A stretch of 64,000 nucleotides of DNA. It comes from Cryobacterium levicorallinum (GTDB taxonomy: Bacteria; Actinomycetota; Actinomycetes; Actinomycetales; Microbacteriaceae). The notes beneath the pieces were generated by a model. It was not told where the DNA came from. It worked only from the letters and a program-made list of their open reading frames with translations, and did not search any database. The position numbers and the translations under genes were made by a program. The stretch lies in contig NZ_SOFE01000001.1 of the NCBI RefSeq assembly GCF_004402405.1, positions 211,370-275,369 of the forward strand, written 5' to 3'. Shown here in pieces: positions 35,924 to 45,039 of the stretch (position 1 is the stretch's first letter; every line of letters starts with the position of its first letter).

Positions 35924-37879
35924 GTGACCACCGCAACCCGCACGCCCGATTCATCCGCTGCCCAGAAGGCCGTCAAGCCGCCGCGCGGCCGACGCGGCCG
36001 GCCAGCCCCGACCGGTCCGCGCGCGAAGTTCAGCCAGCTGCTGCCCTACCTCTTCGAGCACAAAAAGGTGCTCGGCGTCGTCATCGTCCTGAGCGTGCTC
36101 GGTGCGGCCGCGAGCCTGGCCCAGCCGCTGCTGGTGAGTCAGGTCATCACGATCGTGCAGGCCGGTGACCCGCTCGGTTCGCTGGTTGGAGTACTCATTG
36201 CGCTCGTGGTAATTTCGGGCCTGATCAGCGGGTACCAGCACTACCTACTTCAGCGCACCGGTGAGGGAGTCGTGCTCTCCAGCCGCCGCAAGCTGGTCGG
36301 ACGCCTGCTGCGCCTGCCGATCAGCGAATTCGATGCGCGCCGCACCGGCGACCTCGTCTCCCGCGTCGGCAGCGATACCACCCTGCTGCGCGCGGTGCTC
36401 ACGCAGGGGTTGGTCGAAGCGATCGGCGGCTCGCTCACCTTCATCGGCGCGCTCGTGGCCATGCTCATTATCGACCCGGTTCTGCTCGGGCTGACCGTGC
36501 TCGTGATCGCGGTGTCGGTGGTCACCGTCACCCTGTTGTCCCGGCGCATCCGCACCGCGAGCCAGGCCGCGCAGGCGAAGGTCGGTGACCTCGCCGCGAG
36601 CGTCGAGCGTGCCATCAGTGCCATTCGCACCGTGCGCGCCGCGAACGCGACCGAGCGTGAGACGTCCGTGATCGAAGAAGACGCCCGCGGCGCCTGGCGC
36701 ATGGGTATCAAGGTCGCCAAGATCAGTGCCCTCGTCGTGCCGATCGCCGGCATCGCCATGCAGGTGTCTTTCCTGGTCGTGCTGGGCGTCGGCGGTTTTC
36801 GCGTTGCGAGCGACGCCATCACCGTGGCCAACCTGGTCGCGTTCATTCTGTTCTTGTTCATGATGATCATGCCGCTCGGCCAGTTCTTCGGCGCGATCAC
36901 CTCGGTCAACTCGGCTCTCGGAGCGCTCGGCCGCATCCAGGAGATCATCGACCTGCCCACCGAGGATCAATTCGACCGCGACATCGCGCCGCTCGCCATG
37001 ACCGTCGGCGCCGCCAACGACAAAGTCAACCCGGAAGCCGCCGCGATCAGCTTCGAGAACGTGCACTTCGGCTACGCGGTGGCTCCGGCTGAGGTCGCCG
37101 CTGGTTCAGACGCTGCGCCGACAACGGATACTGCCGGCTCGGCCGAAACGGAGGCTGATCTCGACGCCGATTCCATCGGGGAGTCTTCCCTGGGCCCGCG
37201 CCCGGTGCTCAAGGGAGTCTCGTTCAGCGCTCCGCGCGGGCTGCGCACCGCGCTCGTCGGGCCCAGCGGCGCTGGCAAGAGCACCATCCTCGCCCTGATC
37301 GAGCGGTTCTACGATGTCTCGGACGGCACCGTGCGGCTCGGTGGGCTGGATATTCGTTCGCTGGATCGCACCGCGCTGCGCGCGCAGATCGGCTACGTCG
37401 AGCAGGACGCCCCGGTCCTGGCCGGTTCGCTGCGCGACAATCTCACGCTCGCCACCCCCGATGCCACCGATGAGGACTGCATCAAGGTGCTGCAGGCGGT
37501 CAATCTGGGTGAAGTGCTCGACCGCGACCCAGCCGGGCTCGGCGCGGCGGTCGGCGAATCGGGTGTGAAACTCTCCGGCGGAGAACGCCAGCGGCTCGCA
37601 ATCGCCCGGGCGCTGCTCGCGGCCCCGCCGATTCTTCTGCTCGATGAATCTACTTCCAGCCTCGACGGCAAGAACGAGCAGATGATGCGCGAAGCCATCG
37701 ACGCCGTCGCGGTGGACCGCACGCTCATCGTGATCGCGCACCGCCTGTCCACCGTGGTCGACAGCGACCAAATCGTGGTGCTCGACCACGGCGAGGTCGT
37801 CGGCGTCGGCACCCACTCCGAACTCGTCGTCTCCACCCCGCTGTACCGCGACCTGGCCAAGCACCAGCTGCTGGTCTAA
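35924..37879 (+). CDS. ABC exporter, fused membrane and ATPase domains
   Basis: 651-residue type IV half-transporter. A basic N-terminal tail leads into six membrane helices (residues about 40-330) and an ATPase domain with GPSGAGKST, IGYVEQDAPVL, KLSGGERQRLAIARALL, ILLLDESTSSLD and the H-loop IAHRLSTV. It probably acts as a homodimeric lipid or drug exporter. An acidic, Ala/Thr/Asp-rich insert of about 40 residues (near 388-425) separates the aromatic A-loop FGYAV from the PVLKGVSF strand; this insert is not a standard element. Confidence 0.9.
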   Translation: MTTATRTPDSSAAQKAVKPPRGRRGRPAPTGPRAKFSQLLPYLFEHKKVLGVVIVLSVLGAAASLAQPLLVSQVITIVQAGDPLGSLVGVLIALVVISGLISGYQHYLLQRTGEGVVLSSRRKLVGRLLRLPISEFDARRTGDLVSRVGSDTTLLRAVLTQGLVEAIGGSLTFIGALVAMLIIDPVLLGLTVLVIAVSVVTVTLLSRRIRTASQAAQAKVGDLAASVERAISAIRTVRAANATERETSVIEEDARGAWRMGIKVAKISALVVPIAGIAMQVSFLVVLGVGGFRVASDAITVANLVAFILFLFMMIMPLGQFFGAITSVNSALGALGRIQEIIDLPTEDQFDRDIAPLAMTVGAANDKVNPEAAAISFENVHFGYAVAPAEVAAGSDAAPTTDTAGSAETEADLDADSIGESSLGPRPVLKGVSFSAPRGLRTALVGPSGAGKSTILALIERFYDVSDGTVRLGGLDIRSLDRTALRAQIGYVEQDAPVLAGSLRDNLTLATPDATDEDCIKVLQAVNLGEVLDRDPAGLGAAVGESGVKLSGGERQRLAIARALLAAPPILLLDESTSSLDGKNEQMMREAIDAVAVDRTLIVIAHRLSTVVDSDQIVVLDHGEVVGVGTHSELVVSTPLYRDLAKHQLLV

Positions 37880-37884
37880 CACCC

Positions 37885-37945
37885 CGCGAGAGCGCAAAAA
37901 GTGCCCGATTGGAACTCTCAATCGGGCACTTTTTGCGCTCTCGCG
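37885..37945. terminator. palindromic hairpin repeat, copy C (bidirectional terminator)
   Basis: A perfect 26-bp stem (37885-37910 with 37920-37945) closes a 9-nt loop. It starts 6 nt after the exporter stop and ends 2 nt before the mannosidase stop, again between convergent genes. The arm sequence is the same as copies A and B although the genes are unrelated and 16 kb away. Confidence 0.83.
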
Positions 37946-37946
37946 T

Positions 37947-40900
37947 TCAATGGATGGAAGGGTAGCGCAGCGTCACGAGCTGGAAGGGGCGCAATTCCAG
38001 GGTCAGGACGGCGTCATCCGTCGCAATGATGGCGGCCGGTGCGACTGGGCGCTCGAGCAGGTCCGTCTCGTGTGCTTCGGCTGCGGCGAATGAGCGGATG
38101 ACCCGGGCCCGGGACCGGGTCCCGTGCGCCTCGTAGATCCGCACGATCACGTCGCCACTGCCGTCTTCGGCGAGCTTGACCGCCTCGATGACCACGGCAG
38201 GGTTGTCGACCGTGAAGAGCGGCTCGATCGGCGTAGAGCCGATGCCCGCGACGGTGCGCAGCGGTAGGTTCAGCCGGTAGCCCTCATATACCGCGTCGGG
38301 AATACTCGCGCCGACGCGGAGGGCGACGCGGAATTCGTGCTCGCCCTGATCGGCGGTCGGGTCGGGATAGACGGCGGCCCGTAGCAGAGTCAGTGCAACG
38401 GTAGTGCCGATGCGGGCCGCCGCTGCGGGCGGGGCCGTATCCGTCACCCGGTCGGGGCTGGCGGTGCTGCCGACGCGGACTTCTCCGTCACGGCTGGAAC
38501 CCTGGCTGACGCTGGCATCCTCGCCGGGGCTGGAATACCCAGCTGCGTTCGCGTCCTGCCCGGTGCCGGGGTCACGCCGTGGAGCATCCGTTTCGCCTGG
38601 AGCAAACGCGGTGCGGATGATCGCGTGGCCATAGGTGGAGTCGTTGGCAACCGCGACGCCGAAACCCGGTTCGCCGACGTGGACCCAGCGGTGGGCGACG
38701 GTTTCGAAACGGGCAGCATCCCAGGAGGTGTTCGCATGCGTCGGGCGGAATATGTGCCCGAACTGGATCTCGGAGGAGGCCCGGTCAGCCTTGACGTCGA
38801 GCGGAAAGTTCAGTCGCAGCAGCTTCTGCCGCTCATGCCAGTCGATTTTGACGTGCAGGTCGATCGCGCTTGAATCCGACGCGAGAGTCACATCTTCGAC
38901 GACCGAAGACTCGCCAAATCGTCGTGTGACGCGCACGCCGACCTGGCCGACCGGACGCTGGTCGAACTGCTCAACCGAGTCGGCATCGGTGAGTGCCTCG
39001 AACAGGCGCGCGTGCGGGGTGTCGATGTCCCAGGCATCCCACTGAGTGGGGGTGTCCCGGTGCAGGGTGAGCAGGTTGGCTCGCGCTCCGGCCGGCACGA
39101 CCTGGCGGTCAACGTGCCGATCGTAAACCGAGGTGAACAGTCCGTCGTCGTCGATCGTGACGGAGACGTGCTCGTTCGTCAGGACCCAGCCGGCCGGAGT
39201 GCGTGAGATTATGGCCCCGGCGTGCGCGGCGGCAGCGTCCCCCACCGCAGTCGCGGAAGCGCGCACGGGAGCAGTCTCCCCAGCATCCCGGCCCGTACCC
39301 TCCGCGCTCGTCGCCTCGTCACCCGCAGCACCGGCGGCGAGAGCATCGACACCCTGAGTATCGGCGCTCGCGCTGCCGCCGAGCGCCGGCACGCCCGCCC
39401 GCGCATAGGGCCCCGCATTGAGCACGACCGCGCCATCGCCCGGCCCGACGAGCGCACGAACGGATGCCACAATCACCCCATCGAGCACGCCAGCGACCCG
39501 CACATACTCGCGCTCGGCCTGCGCGTGCACCCAAGCGATCGATGACCCCGGAAGGATGTCGTGAAATTGTTGCAGCAACACCGTCTGCCACGCGTTCTCG
39601 AGTGCCGCCCGCGGATACTGCGCCCCCACGCGCACGGCGGCCGTCGTCGCCCACAGTTCCGCCTCCCGCAGCAGGTGCTCGCAGCGCCGATTCCCCTGCT
39701 TGGTGCGAGCCTGGGAGGTGAGCGTGCCGCGGTGAAACTCCAGATACAACTCGCCCGACCACACCGGCGGCGCCGCATACTCGGCCTCCGCCGCTTCAAA
39801 GAACCGCCGCGGGCTGGACAGTTCGACCGTCGGCGATCCCTCAAGCGACGCGGTACGGTGGGCAGCGGCGATCATCTCCTCGGTCGGACCGCCGCCACCG
39901 TCGCCCCAACCGAACGGCACGAGCGAGGTATTGGCCACGCCCTTCTCCGCGAACAACCGCTCGGCCCTGGCCAGTTCCAGACCGGAGAGCTGCGCGTTGT
40001 AGTCGGCAACCGGTGGAAAGTGCGTGAAGACGCGGCTGCCGTCGAGCCCCTCCCAGAGAAAGCTGTGGTGCGGAAACAGATTCGTGTCGTTCCAGGACAG
40101 CTTCTGGGTGAGAAACCAGCGACTGCCGGCGGCACACACGATTTGAGGAAGTGCCGCGGAGTAGCCGAACGAGTCGGGCAGCCAGACTTCGAGCGGTTCC
40201 ACCCCGAACTCGCGCAGAAAGAACCCCTTGCCGGCCACGAATTGCCGGGCCAGGGCCTCGCCGCCGGGCATATTCGTGTCGGATTCAACCCACATCCCTC
40301 CGACCGGAACGAAGTTGCCGGCCGCGACGGCTTTACGCACGCGTTCGAACAGCTCCGGGTAGAACTGCTGGAGCCAGGCATACTGCTGCGCCGACGAGGC
40401 CGCGAACACAAAGTCGGGGTGCCGGTCGATCAGGTCGAGCACGTTGGACCAGGTGCGTGCGACCTTGCGCACGGTCTCACGTACCGGCCAGAGCCACGCG
40501 CTGTCGATGTGCGCGTGGCCAACCGCGTGCACCCGGTGCGCGCTGGCGTTGGCTGGGCTGGCGAGCACCGGAGCCAGGGCGGCGCGTCCGGCTTCCGCGG
40601 TGCCGCCCACATCGTTGGGGTCGAGCAGATCGAGGCAGCGTTCCAGGGCGCGTAGAATGTTCGCCCGCCGCGGCGATGCGGCCGAAAGCTCGCGGCGCAG
40701 TCCGTCGAGTGTGAACACGTCCTGGGCGAGCTGCCAGACCTGCGTGTCGCGCTGGGCGACATCCGCTTGGCGAAGCAGGTAGAGCGGTGTGCTGCCGGCG
40801 GTGCCAAGATCGCCGAGCAGGGTGGGAGTGAAGCTGAAGTCGGCGGCGATATTAGGGTTGGCGGCGGCCTCGATATAGAGGTCAATGGTGTCGCCGACCA

Positions 40901-41288
40901 CCGTCACGGTGCGATTTAACGATTCCACGCCCTTGAGGACCCGGCCATTCGAGCTATAGGCGGTGCCCTCGGCCTGGAAGCCCGGCACAGCGACGGTGAA
41001 CCCGAGGTCGACGACGACCTCGATGCGGGTATCGGCCAGGCCGGCCCATTTGGACGGTACCACTCCGGTGAGATGAAACCAGACAGTGCCCCACGGCCTT
41101 CCCCACGACTCGCCGACGACGAATGGTTCAAACGGATGCGAGACCGCCTCGGCAAACGAGACCGGCTCCCCCGGCGCGACCCAGGCGGTGACCGTGAGCG
41201 GCGCGGTGGCCCGGTAGATCGCTGGCTGCAACCGTTCGCGAACAAAACGGTTCAGCCGGGCCTCGACCAGTGCGCTGTCGTCATGCAT
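37947..41288 (-). CDS. alpha-mannosidase, glycoside hydrolase family 38
   Basis: 1113 residues, somewhat long for GH38. The catalytic domain has GHAHIDSAWLWPVRET (zinc-binding His/Asp) and the nucleophile region WLPDSFGYSAALPQI, plus GDGGGGPTEEMI. Beta-sandwich domains follow, ending LELRPFQLVTLRYPSIH. No signal peptide is visible, so it should act on mannosides in the cytosol. Two low-complexity inserts interrupt the C-terminal half: an Ala/Gly/Asp/Thr run around residues 635-685 and an Asp/Gly/Ser/Pro run around 900-955. These probably lie in surface loops. Confidence 0.9.
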   Translation of the reverse strand: MHDDSALVEARLNRFVRERLQPAIYRATAPLTVTAWVAPGEPVSFAEAVSHPFEPFVVGESWGRPWGTVWFHLTGVVPSKWAGLADTRIEVVVDLGFTVAVPGFQAEGTAYSSNGRVLKGVESLNRTVTVVGDTIDLYIEAAANPNIAADFSFTPTLLGDLGTAGSTPLYLLRQADVAQRDTQVWQLAQDVFTLDGLRRELSAASPRRANILRALERCLDLLDPNDVGGTAEAGRAALAPVLASPANASAHRVHAVGHAHIDSAWLWPVRETVRKVARTWSNVLDLIDRHPDFVFAASSAQQYAWLQQFYPELFERVRKAVAAGNFVPVGGMWVESDTNMPGGEALARQFVAGKGFFLREFGVEPLEVWLPDSFGYSAALPQIVCAAGSRWFLTQKLSWNDTNLFPHHSFLWEGLDGSRVFTHFPPVADYNAQLSGLELARAERLFAEKGVANTSLVPFGWGDGGGGPTEEMIAAAHRTASLEGSPTVELSSPRRFFEAAEAEYAAPPVWSGELYLEFHRGTLTSQARTKQGNRRCEHLLREAELWATTAAVRVGAQYPRAALENAWQTVLLQQFHDILPGSSIAWVHAQAEREYVRVAGVLDGVIVASVRALVGPGDGAVVLNAGPYARAGVPALGGSASADTQGVDALAAGAAGDEATSAEGTGRDAGETAPVRASATAVGDAAAAHAGAIISRTPAGWVLTNEHVSVTIDDDGLFTSVYDRHVDRQVVPAGARANLLTLHRDTPTQWDAWDIDTPHARLFEALTDADSVEQFDQRPVGQVGVRVTRRFGESSVVEDVTLASDSSAIDLHVKIDWHERQKLLRLNFPLDVKADRASSEIQFGHIFRPTHANTSWDAARFETVAHRWVHVGEPGFGVAVANDSTYGHAIIRTAFAPGETDAPRRDPGTGQDANAAGYSSPGEDASVSQGSSRDGEVRVGSTASPDRVTDTAPPAAAARIGTTVALTLLRAAVYPDPTADQGEHEFRVALRVGASIPDAVYEGYRLNLPLRTVAGIGSTPIEPLFTVDNPAVVIEAVKLAEDGSGDVIVRIYEAHGTRSRARVIRSFAAAEAHETDLLERPVAPAAIIATDDAVLTLELRPFQLVTLRYPSIH

Positions 41289-41370
41289 GCTGGCATCCTA
41301 CGACCGCCGCGCGCGGGCCGTTCGGCCGGTTCCCGGCGGGTTCCTGCGCGATGCCGGTCTATGAGGCCCT

Positions 41371-41427
41371 GGGCCCACCTTGTGACACCCGGCCCACGAT
41401 AGATCATGGGCCCGCTTTCCGGGCCCG
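41371..41427. repeat. GGGCCC-rich palindromic element, copy 1
   Basis: GGGCCCACCTT at 41371-41381 is followed by an imperfect inverted pair around 41390-41414 (GGCCCACGAT and ATCATGGGCCCG) and then CTTTCCGGGCCCGG. The same blocks in the same order occur inverted at 62871-62933, and the GGGCCCACCTT block again near 61717-61727. It lies between the start of the mannosidase gene and the end of pckG. Confidence 0.65.
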
Positions 41428-41501
41428 GAAAGTAATGCACGCACGGGAGGAACACGAACGGCCCCGCCACCTGCGTGACGGGGTCGTTCGCACTGCAGGA
41501 A

Positions 41502-43352
41502 CTAGTCCTTGAGGTGGTAGCGCACGCTTGCGAGTTCGGCGCGCAGTGCCGGCGGAACCTTGTCGCCGAACTTGTCGAAGTATTCCTCGGTCAGGTCGCA
41601 CTCGGCGAGCCAGCTGGTCTGGTCGATCGCAAACAGCTGGTCAACGGATTCCTTGGACAGGTCGAGACCGTCCAGGTTCAGCGCACCTTCGGCCGGCAGC
41701 AGTCCGATCGGGGTGTCGACGGCGTCGGCGCTGCCCTCGATGCGACGAATCATCCATTCGAGAACCCGCGAGTTCTCGCCGAATCCGGGCCAGATGAAGT
41801 CGCCGTCCGGGCCCTTGCGGAACCAGTTCACCTGGAAGATCGCCGGGGCGTTGGTGCCGAGTTCCTTGCCGACCTTGAGCCAGTGGCCCCAGTAGTCGGC
41901 CATGTTGTAGCCGCAGAACGGCAGCATCGCGAACGGGTCCCGACGCAGCTCGCCGACGATGCCGTCAGCGGCCGCGGTCTTCTCGGAGGAGATCGTCGCT
42001 CCCATGAAGACGCCGTGCTTCCAACTGCGGGCCTGGGCGACCAGCGGAACGTTGGTCGCCCGACGGCCGCCGAAGACGATGGCGTCGATCGGCACGCCGC
42101 CGGCCGCTTCCCAGTCGTCGGCGATCGACGGGCACTGGGCGGCCGCAACGGTGAAGCGCGAGTTCGGGTGGGCGGCGGTTCGACCGGAGTCGGGCGTCCA
42201 GTCCTTACCCTGCCAGTCGATCAGGTGATCGGGAGCCTTGTCGGTGAGCCCTTCCCACCAGACATCTCCGTCGTCACGCAGGGCGACGTTGGTGAAGATC
42301 GTGTTGCCCCACATGGTGGAGACGGCGGTCGGGTTGGTGGTTTCACCGGTTCCGGGGGCGACTCCGAAGAAGCCGGCTTCCGGATTGATCGCCCAGAGGC
42401 GTCCGTCTTCGCCCTGGCGCAGCCACGCGATGTCGTCGCCGATGGTCTCGACCTTCCATCCGGGAATGGTCGGGCGCAGCATCGACAGGTTCGTCTTGCC
42501 ACAGGCGGAGGGGAAGGCAGCGGCCACGTGGAACACGCCACCCTCGGGTGAGATCAGCTTGATGATCAGCATGTGCTCGGCCAGCCAGCCCTGATCGCGG
42601 CCCATCACCGACGCGATGCGCAGCGCAAAGGACTTCTTGGAGAGCAGGGCGTTTCCGCCGTAGCCGGAGCCGTAGGACCAGACCTCGCGGGTATCGGGGA
42701 ACTGCACGATGTACTTGTCATCGTTGCAGGGCCATTCCACATCGGGACGGGTGATTCCCGATGCGTCGACGAGCGGGTACCCGACGCTGTGCACGGTGTG
42801 CACCCACGGGTCGCCGGCTTCGATCATAGTCAGCACGGTCTCGCCCATCCGCGTCATAATGCCCATGTTGAGCACGACATAGGGGGAATCGGTGATCTCA
42901 ACGCCCAGCTGCGAGATGGGTCCGCCGAGCGGGCCCATCGAGAACGGCACGATGTACATTGTCCGACCGCGCATGCTGCCGGCGAAGACACCACGCAGTT
43001 CGGCGCGCATCTTGACCGGTGCGGCCCAGTTATTGGTGGGGCCGGCATCCGCTTCATCGTTGGAGCAGATGAAGGTGCGGTTTTCGACGCGGGCAACGTC
43101 TTTCGGGTTGGTGCGGGCGAGAAAGCTGTTGGGGCGCCATTCCGGGTTTAGGCGGATGAGCTGGCCGGAGGCGACGAGCAGTTTGGAGAGCTCGTTGGCC
43201 TCGCGCTTGGAGCCGTCGCACCAGACGATCGCGTCGGGCTCGGTCAGGCGGGCAATCTCATCAACCCAGGCCTGCAGGTTGGGGTCGGTGCTGCCCGTGC
43301 GCGTCGGGTACGAATCCCCGTTGGTCTGGAGGGAAGATTTGGTGAGAGTCAT
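41502..43352 (-). CDS. pckG: phosphoenolpyruvate carboxykinase (GTP)
   Basis: 616-residue enzyme making PEP from oxaloacetate with GTP. The P-loop with the catalytic cysteine is [13 protein letters not shown], kinase-2 is [10 protein letters not shown], and [20 protein letters not shown] is the PEPCK signature. The C-terminal [14 protein letters not shown] closes the nucleotide site. GAAAGG lies 7 nt before the ATG. It is divergent from ramB, a regulator of acetate and gluconeogenic metabolism in relatives, across 189 bp. Confidence 0.96.
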   Translation of the reverse strand: MTLTKSSLQTNGDSYPTRTGSTDPNLQAWVDEIARLTEPDAIVWCDGSKREANELSKLLVASGQLIRLNPEWRPNSFLARTNPKDVARVENRTFICSNDEADAGPTNNWAAPVKMRAELRGVFAGSMRGRTMYIVPFSMGPLGGPISQLGVEITDSPYVVLNMGIMTRMGETVLTMIEAGDPWVHTVHSVGYPLVDASGITRPDVEWPCNDDKYIVQFPDTREVWSYGSGYGGNALLSKKSFALRIASVMGRDQGWLAEHMLIIKLISPEGGVFHVAAAFPSACGKTNLSMLRPTIPGWKVETIGDDIAWLRQGEDGRLWAINPEAGFFGVAPGTGETTNPTAVSTMWGNTIFTNVALRDDGDVWWEGLTDKAPDHLIDWQGKDWTPDSGRTAAHPNSRFTVAAAQCPSIADDWEAAGGVPIDAIVFGGRRATNVPLVAQARSWKHGVFMGATISSEKTAAADGIVGELRRDPFAMLPFCGYNMADYWGHWLKVGKELGTNAPAIFQVNWFRKGPDGDFIWPGFGENSRVLEWMIRRIEGSADAVDTPIGLLPAEGALNLDGLDLSKESVDQLFAIDQTSWLAECDLTEEYFDKFGDKVPPALRAELASVRYHLKD

Positions 43353-43494
43353 ATGCTGGCCTTTCCGGTCGCCGGGTATCGAGAAAAAGTTGCGAAGTGG
43401 TCAAAAACGTCGGGCCCCGTTGCTGTCAGACGCTCTGCAAAACCATAATTTCGTCTTACACACCAACAATGGCCCTGCTTTGAGCCCCAAACCT

Positions 43495-43504
43495 GCAATA
43501 TTGC
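43495..43504. promoter_or_regulatory. GCAATATTGC palindrome in the pckG-ramB divergent region
   Basis: A perfect 10-bp palindrome 38 nt before the ramB start, in an AT-rich stretch that also contains TCTGCAAAA (43434-43442). RamB in corynebacteria recognises TTTGCAAA-like sites, and TGCAA occurs in both places. A candidate operator only. Confidence 0.35.
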
Positions 43505-43541
43505 TACTTAAGAAATGCAGTTCTTTAGATATCGTTAAGGA

Positions 43542-44984
43542 ATGTCGCCTCAAGCCTCCGATCTGATCCTGCTCGGCCATCGCATCCGTCACTTTCGGGG
43601 GGAGCGCGGTCTCACCCTCGACCAACTGGGTGCGCTCGTTCACCTCGCCGGCAGTCAGCTGTCGCTGATCGAGAACGGCCGCCGCGAGCCGAAGCTGTCG
43701 ACCCTGCAGGATCTCGCGACGGCCCTCGCTGTAGACCTGGCCGAGCTGCTGCGCCGCGAAGCTCCAAACAATCGGGCGGCGCTCGAGATCGAACTGGACC
43801 GTGCCCAGAAAAATCCGCTCTACGGGGCGCTCGGCCTGCCCGTCGTAAAAGTCACTAAGGGGATGCCGCTGCCCGCCATCGAATCGCTGCTCGGCCTGCA
43901 CCGGGAGCTGTCCCGCCGGGCCAGCGAAGCCATCGCGACGCCGGAAGAGGCGCGGCGAGCCAACACCGAACTGCGCGAGCGGATGCGGGAACAGGGCAAC
44001 TATTTGCCGGCCATCGAGGAACTGGTCGAGGAACGGGTGCGCGCGAGCGGCCACGTCTCAGGCGCACTCACCCACCGCGAGGTCAGCGTCATGGCCGATC
44101 AGCTCGGATTCAGCCTGATCTACGTGAACGATCTGCCCAACTCCACCCGCTCGGTGACAGACCTGGCCAATGGGCGCATCTACCTGCCGCCCGCGTCGAT
44201 TCCCGGCGGGCACGGCCTGCGGTCGATGGCCCTGCAGGCGATGGGGCACCGGCTGCTCGGGCACGAACGGCCCGGCAGCTACGCGGAGTTCCTCTGGCAG
44301 CGGCTCGAGATCAACTACTTCGCGGCGGCCTGTTTGATGCCGCGCGAGGCATCCGTCGCCTTTCTGTCGAATGCCAAGCAGGAGCGCGAGCTGTCGGTGG
44401 AGGACTTTCGCGACACCTTCGGCGTGACCCATGAGGCTGCAGCGTTGCGACTGACCAACCTCGCCACCTCGCACCTCGATATGACCCTGCACTTTCTGCG
44501 CGTCAACGGCGACGGCGCTCTGCAGAAGGGGTACGAGAACGACGATCTGCCGTTTCCGGTGGACGTGACCGGGTCGATCGAGGGCCAGTACGTCTGCAAG
44601 CAGTGGAGCGCCCGCAGCGCCTTCACCCACACCAACCGCACCACCGAGTACTACCAGTACACCGACACCCCGGCCGGTACGTTTTGGTCGGCGACGCAGA
44701 CCGGGTCAACGGATGCCGGTGAGTTTTCGATCAGCGTCGGCGTGCCGTTTGCGCAGGCGAAGTGGTTTCGCGGGCGGGAGACCACGCAGCGTACGGTGTC
44801 GCGCTGTCCCGATGAGTCGTGCTGTCGTCGGCCGAACTCGGATGCGGCCGCGCGCTGGGCCGGCCGGGCCTGGCCGAGCGCCCGGCTGCACGCACACGTG
44901 CTGTCGCCGCTGCCGTCCGGCACGTTTCCCGGGGTCGACGACTCCGAGGTCTATGCGTTTTTGGAGGCGCACGCGGCAAAGTAG
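43542..44984 (+). CDS. ramB: RamB-type XRE transcriptional regulator
   Basis: 480 residues. The N-terminal HTH covers about 10-65 (LTLDQLGALVHLAGSQLSLIE and NGRREPKLSTLQDLA). The middle resembles the IrrE/ImmA peptidase-like domain, but its expected HExxH is MGHRLLGH, so it is probably not catalytic; RamB proteins share this. A C-terminal short-chain fatty acyl regulator domain has a cysteine group RCPDESCC. Homologues control acetate and glyoxylate genes. Divergent from pckG, it may regulate it. AAGGA is almost in contact with the ATG, so the start or a leaderless mRNA is open. Confidence 0.87.
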   Translation: MSPQASDLILLGHRIRHFRGERGLTLDQLGALVHLAGSQLSLIENGRREPKLSTLQDLATALAVDLAELLRREAPNNRAALEIELDRAQKNPLYGALGLPVVKVTKGMPLPAIESLLGLHRELSRRASEAIATPEEARRANTELRERMREQGNYLPAIEELVEERVRASGHVSGALTHREVSVMADQLGFSLIYVNDLPNSTRSVTDLANGRIYLPPASIPGGHGLRSMALQAMGHRLLGHERPGSYAEFLWQRLEINYFAAACLMPREASVAFLSNAKQERELSVEDFRDTFGVTHEAAALRLTNLATSHLDMTLHFLRVNGDGALQKGYENDDLPFPVDVTGSIEGQYVCKQWSARSAFTHTNRTTEYYQYTDTPAGTFWSATQTGSTDAGEFSISVGVPFAQAKWFRGRETTQRTVSRCPDESCCRRPNSDAAARWAGRAWPSARLHAHVLSPLPSGTFPGVDDSEVYAFLEAHAAK

Positions 44985-45039
44985 CCGGGTTATATAGATT
45001 GGGATCAGGTTTGATCGCCAATAATACCCAGGAGACCGC

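Noticed and set aside
43542-44984. RamB as an active zinc peptidase
   Set aside because: The HExxH motif expected for an IrrE/ImmA-type protease is replaced by MGHRLLGH; a regulator with a degenerate domain fits better.
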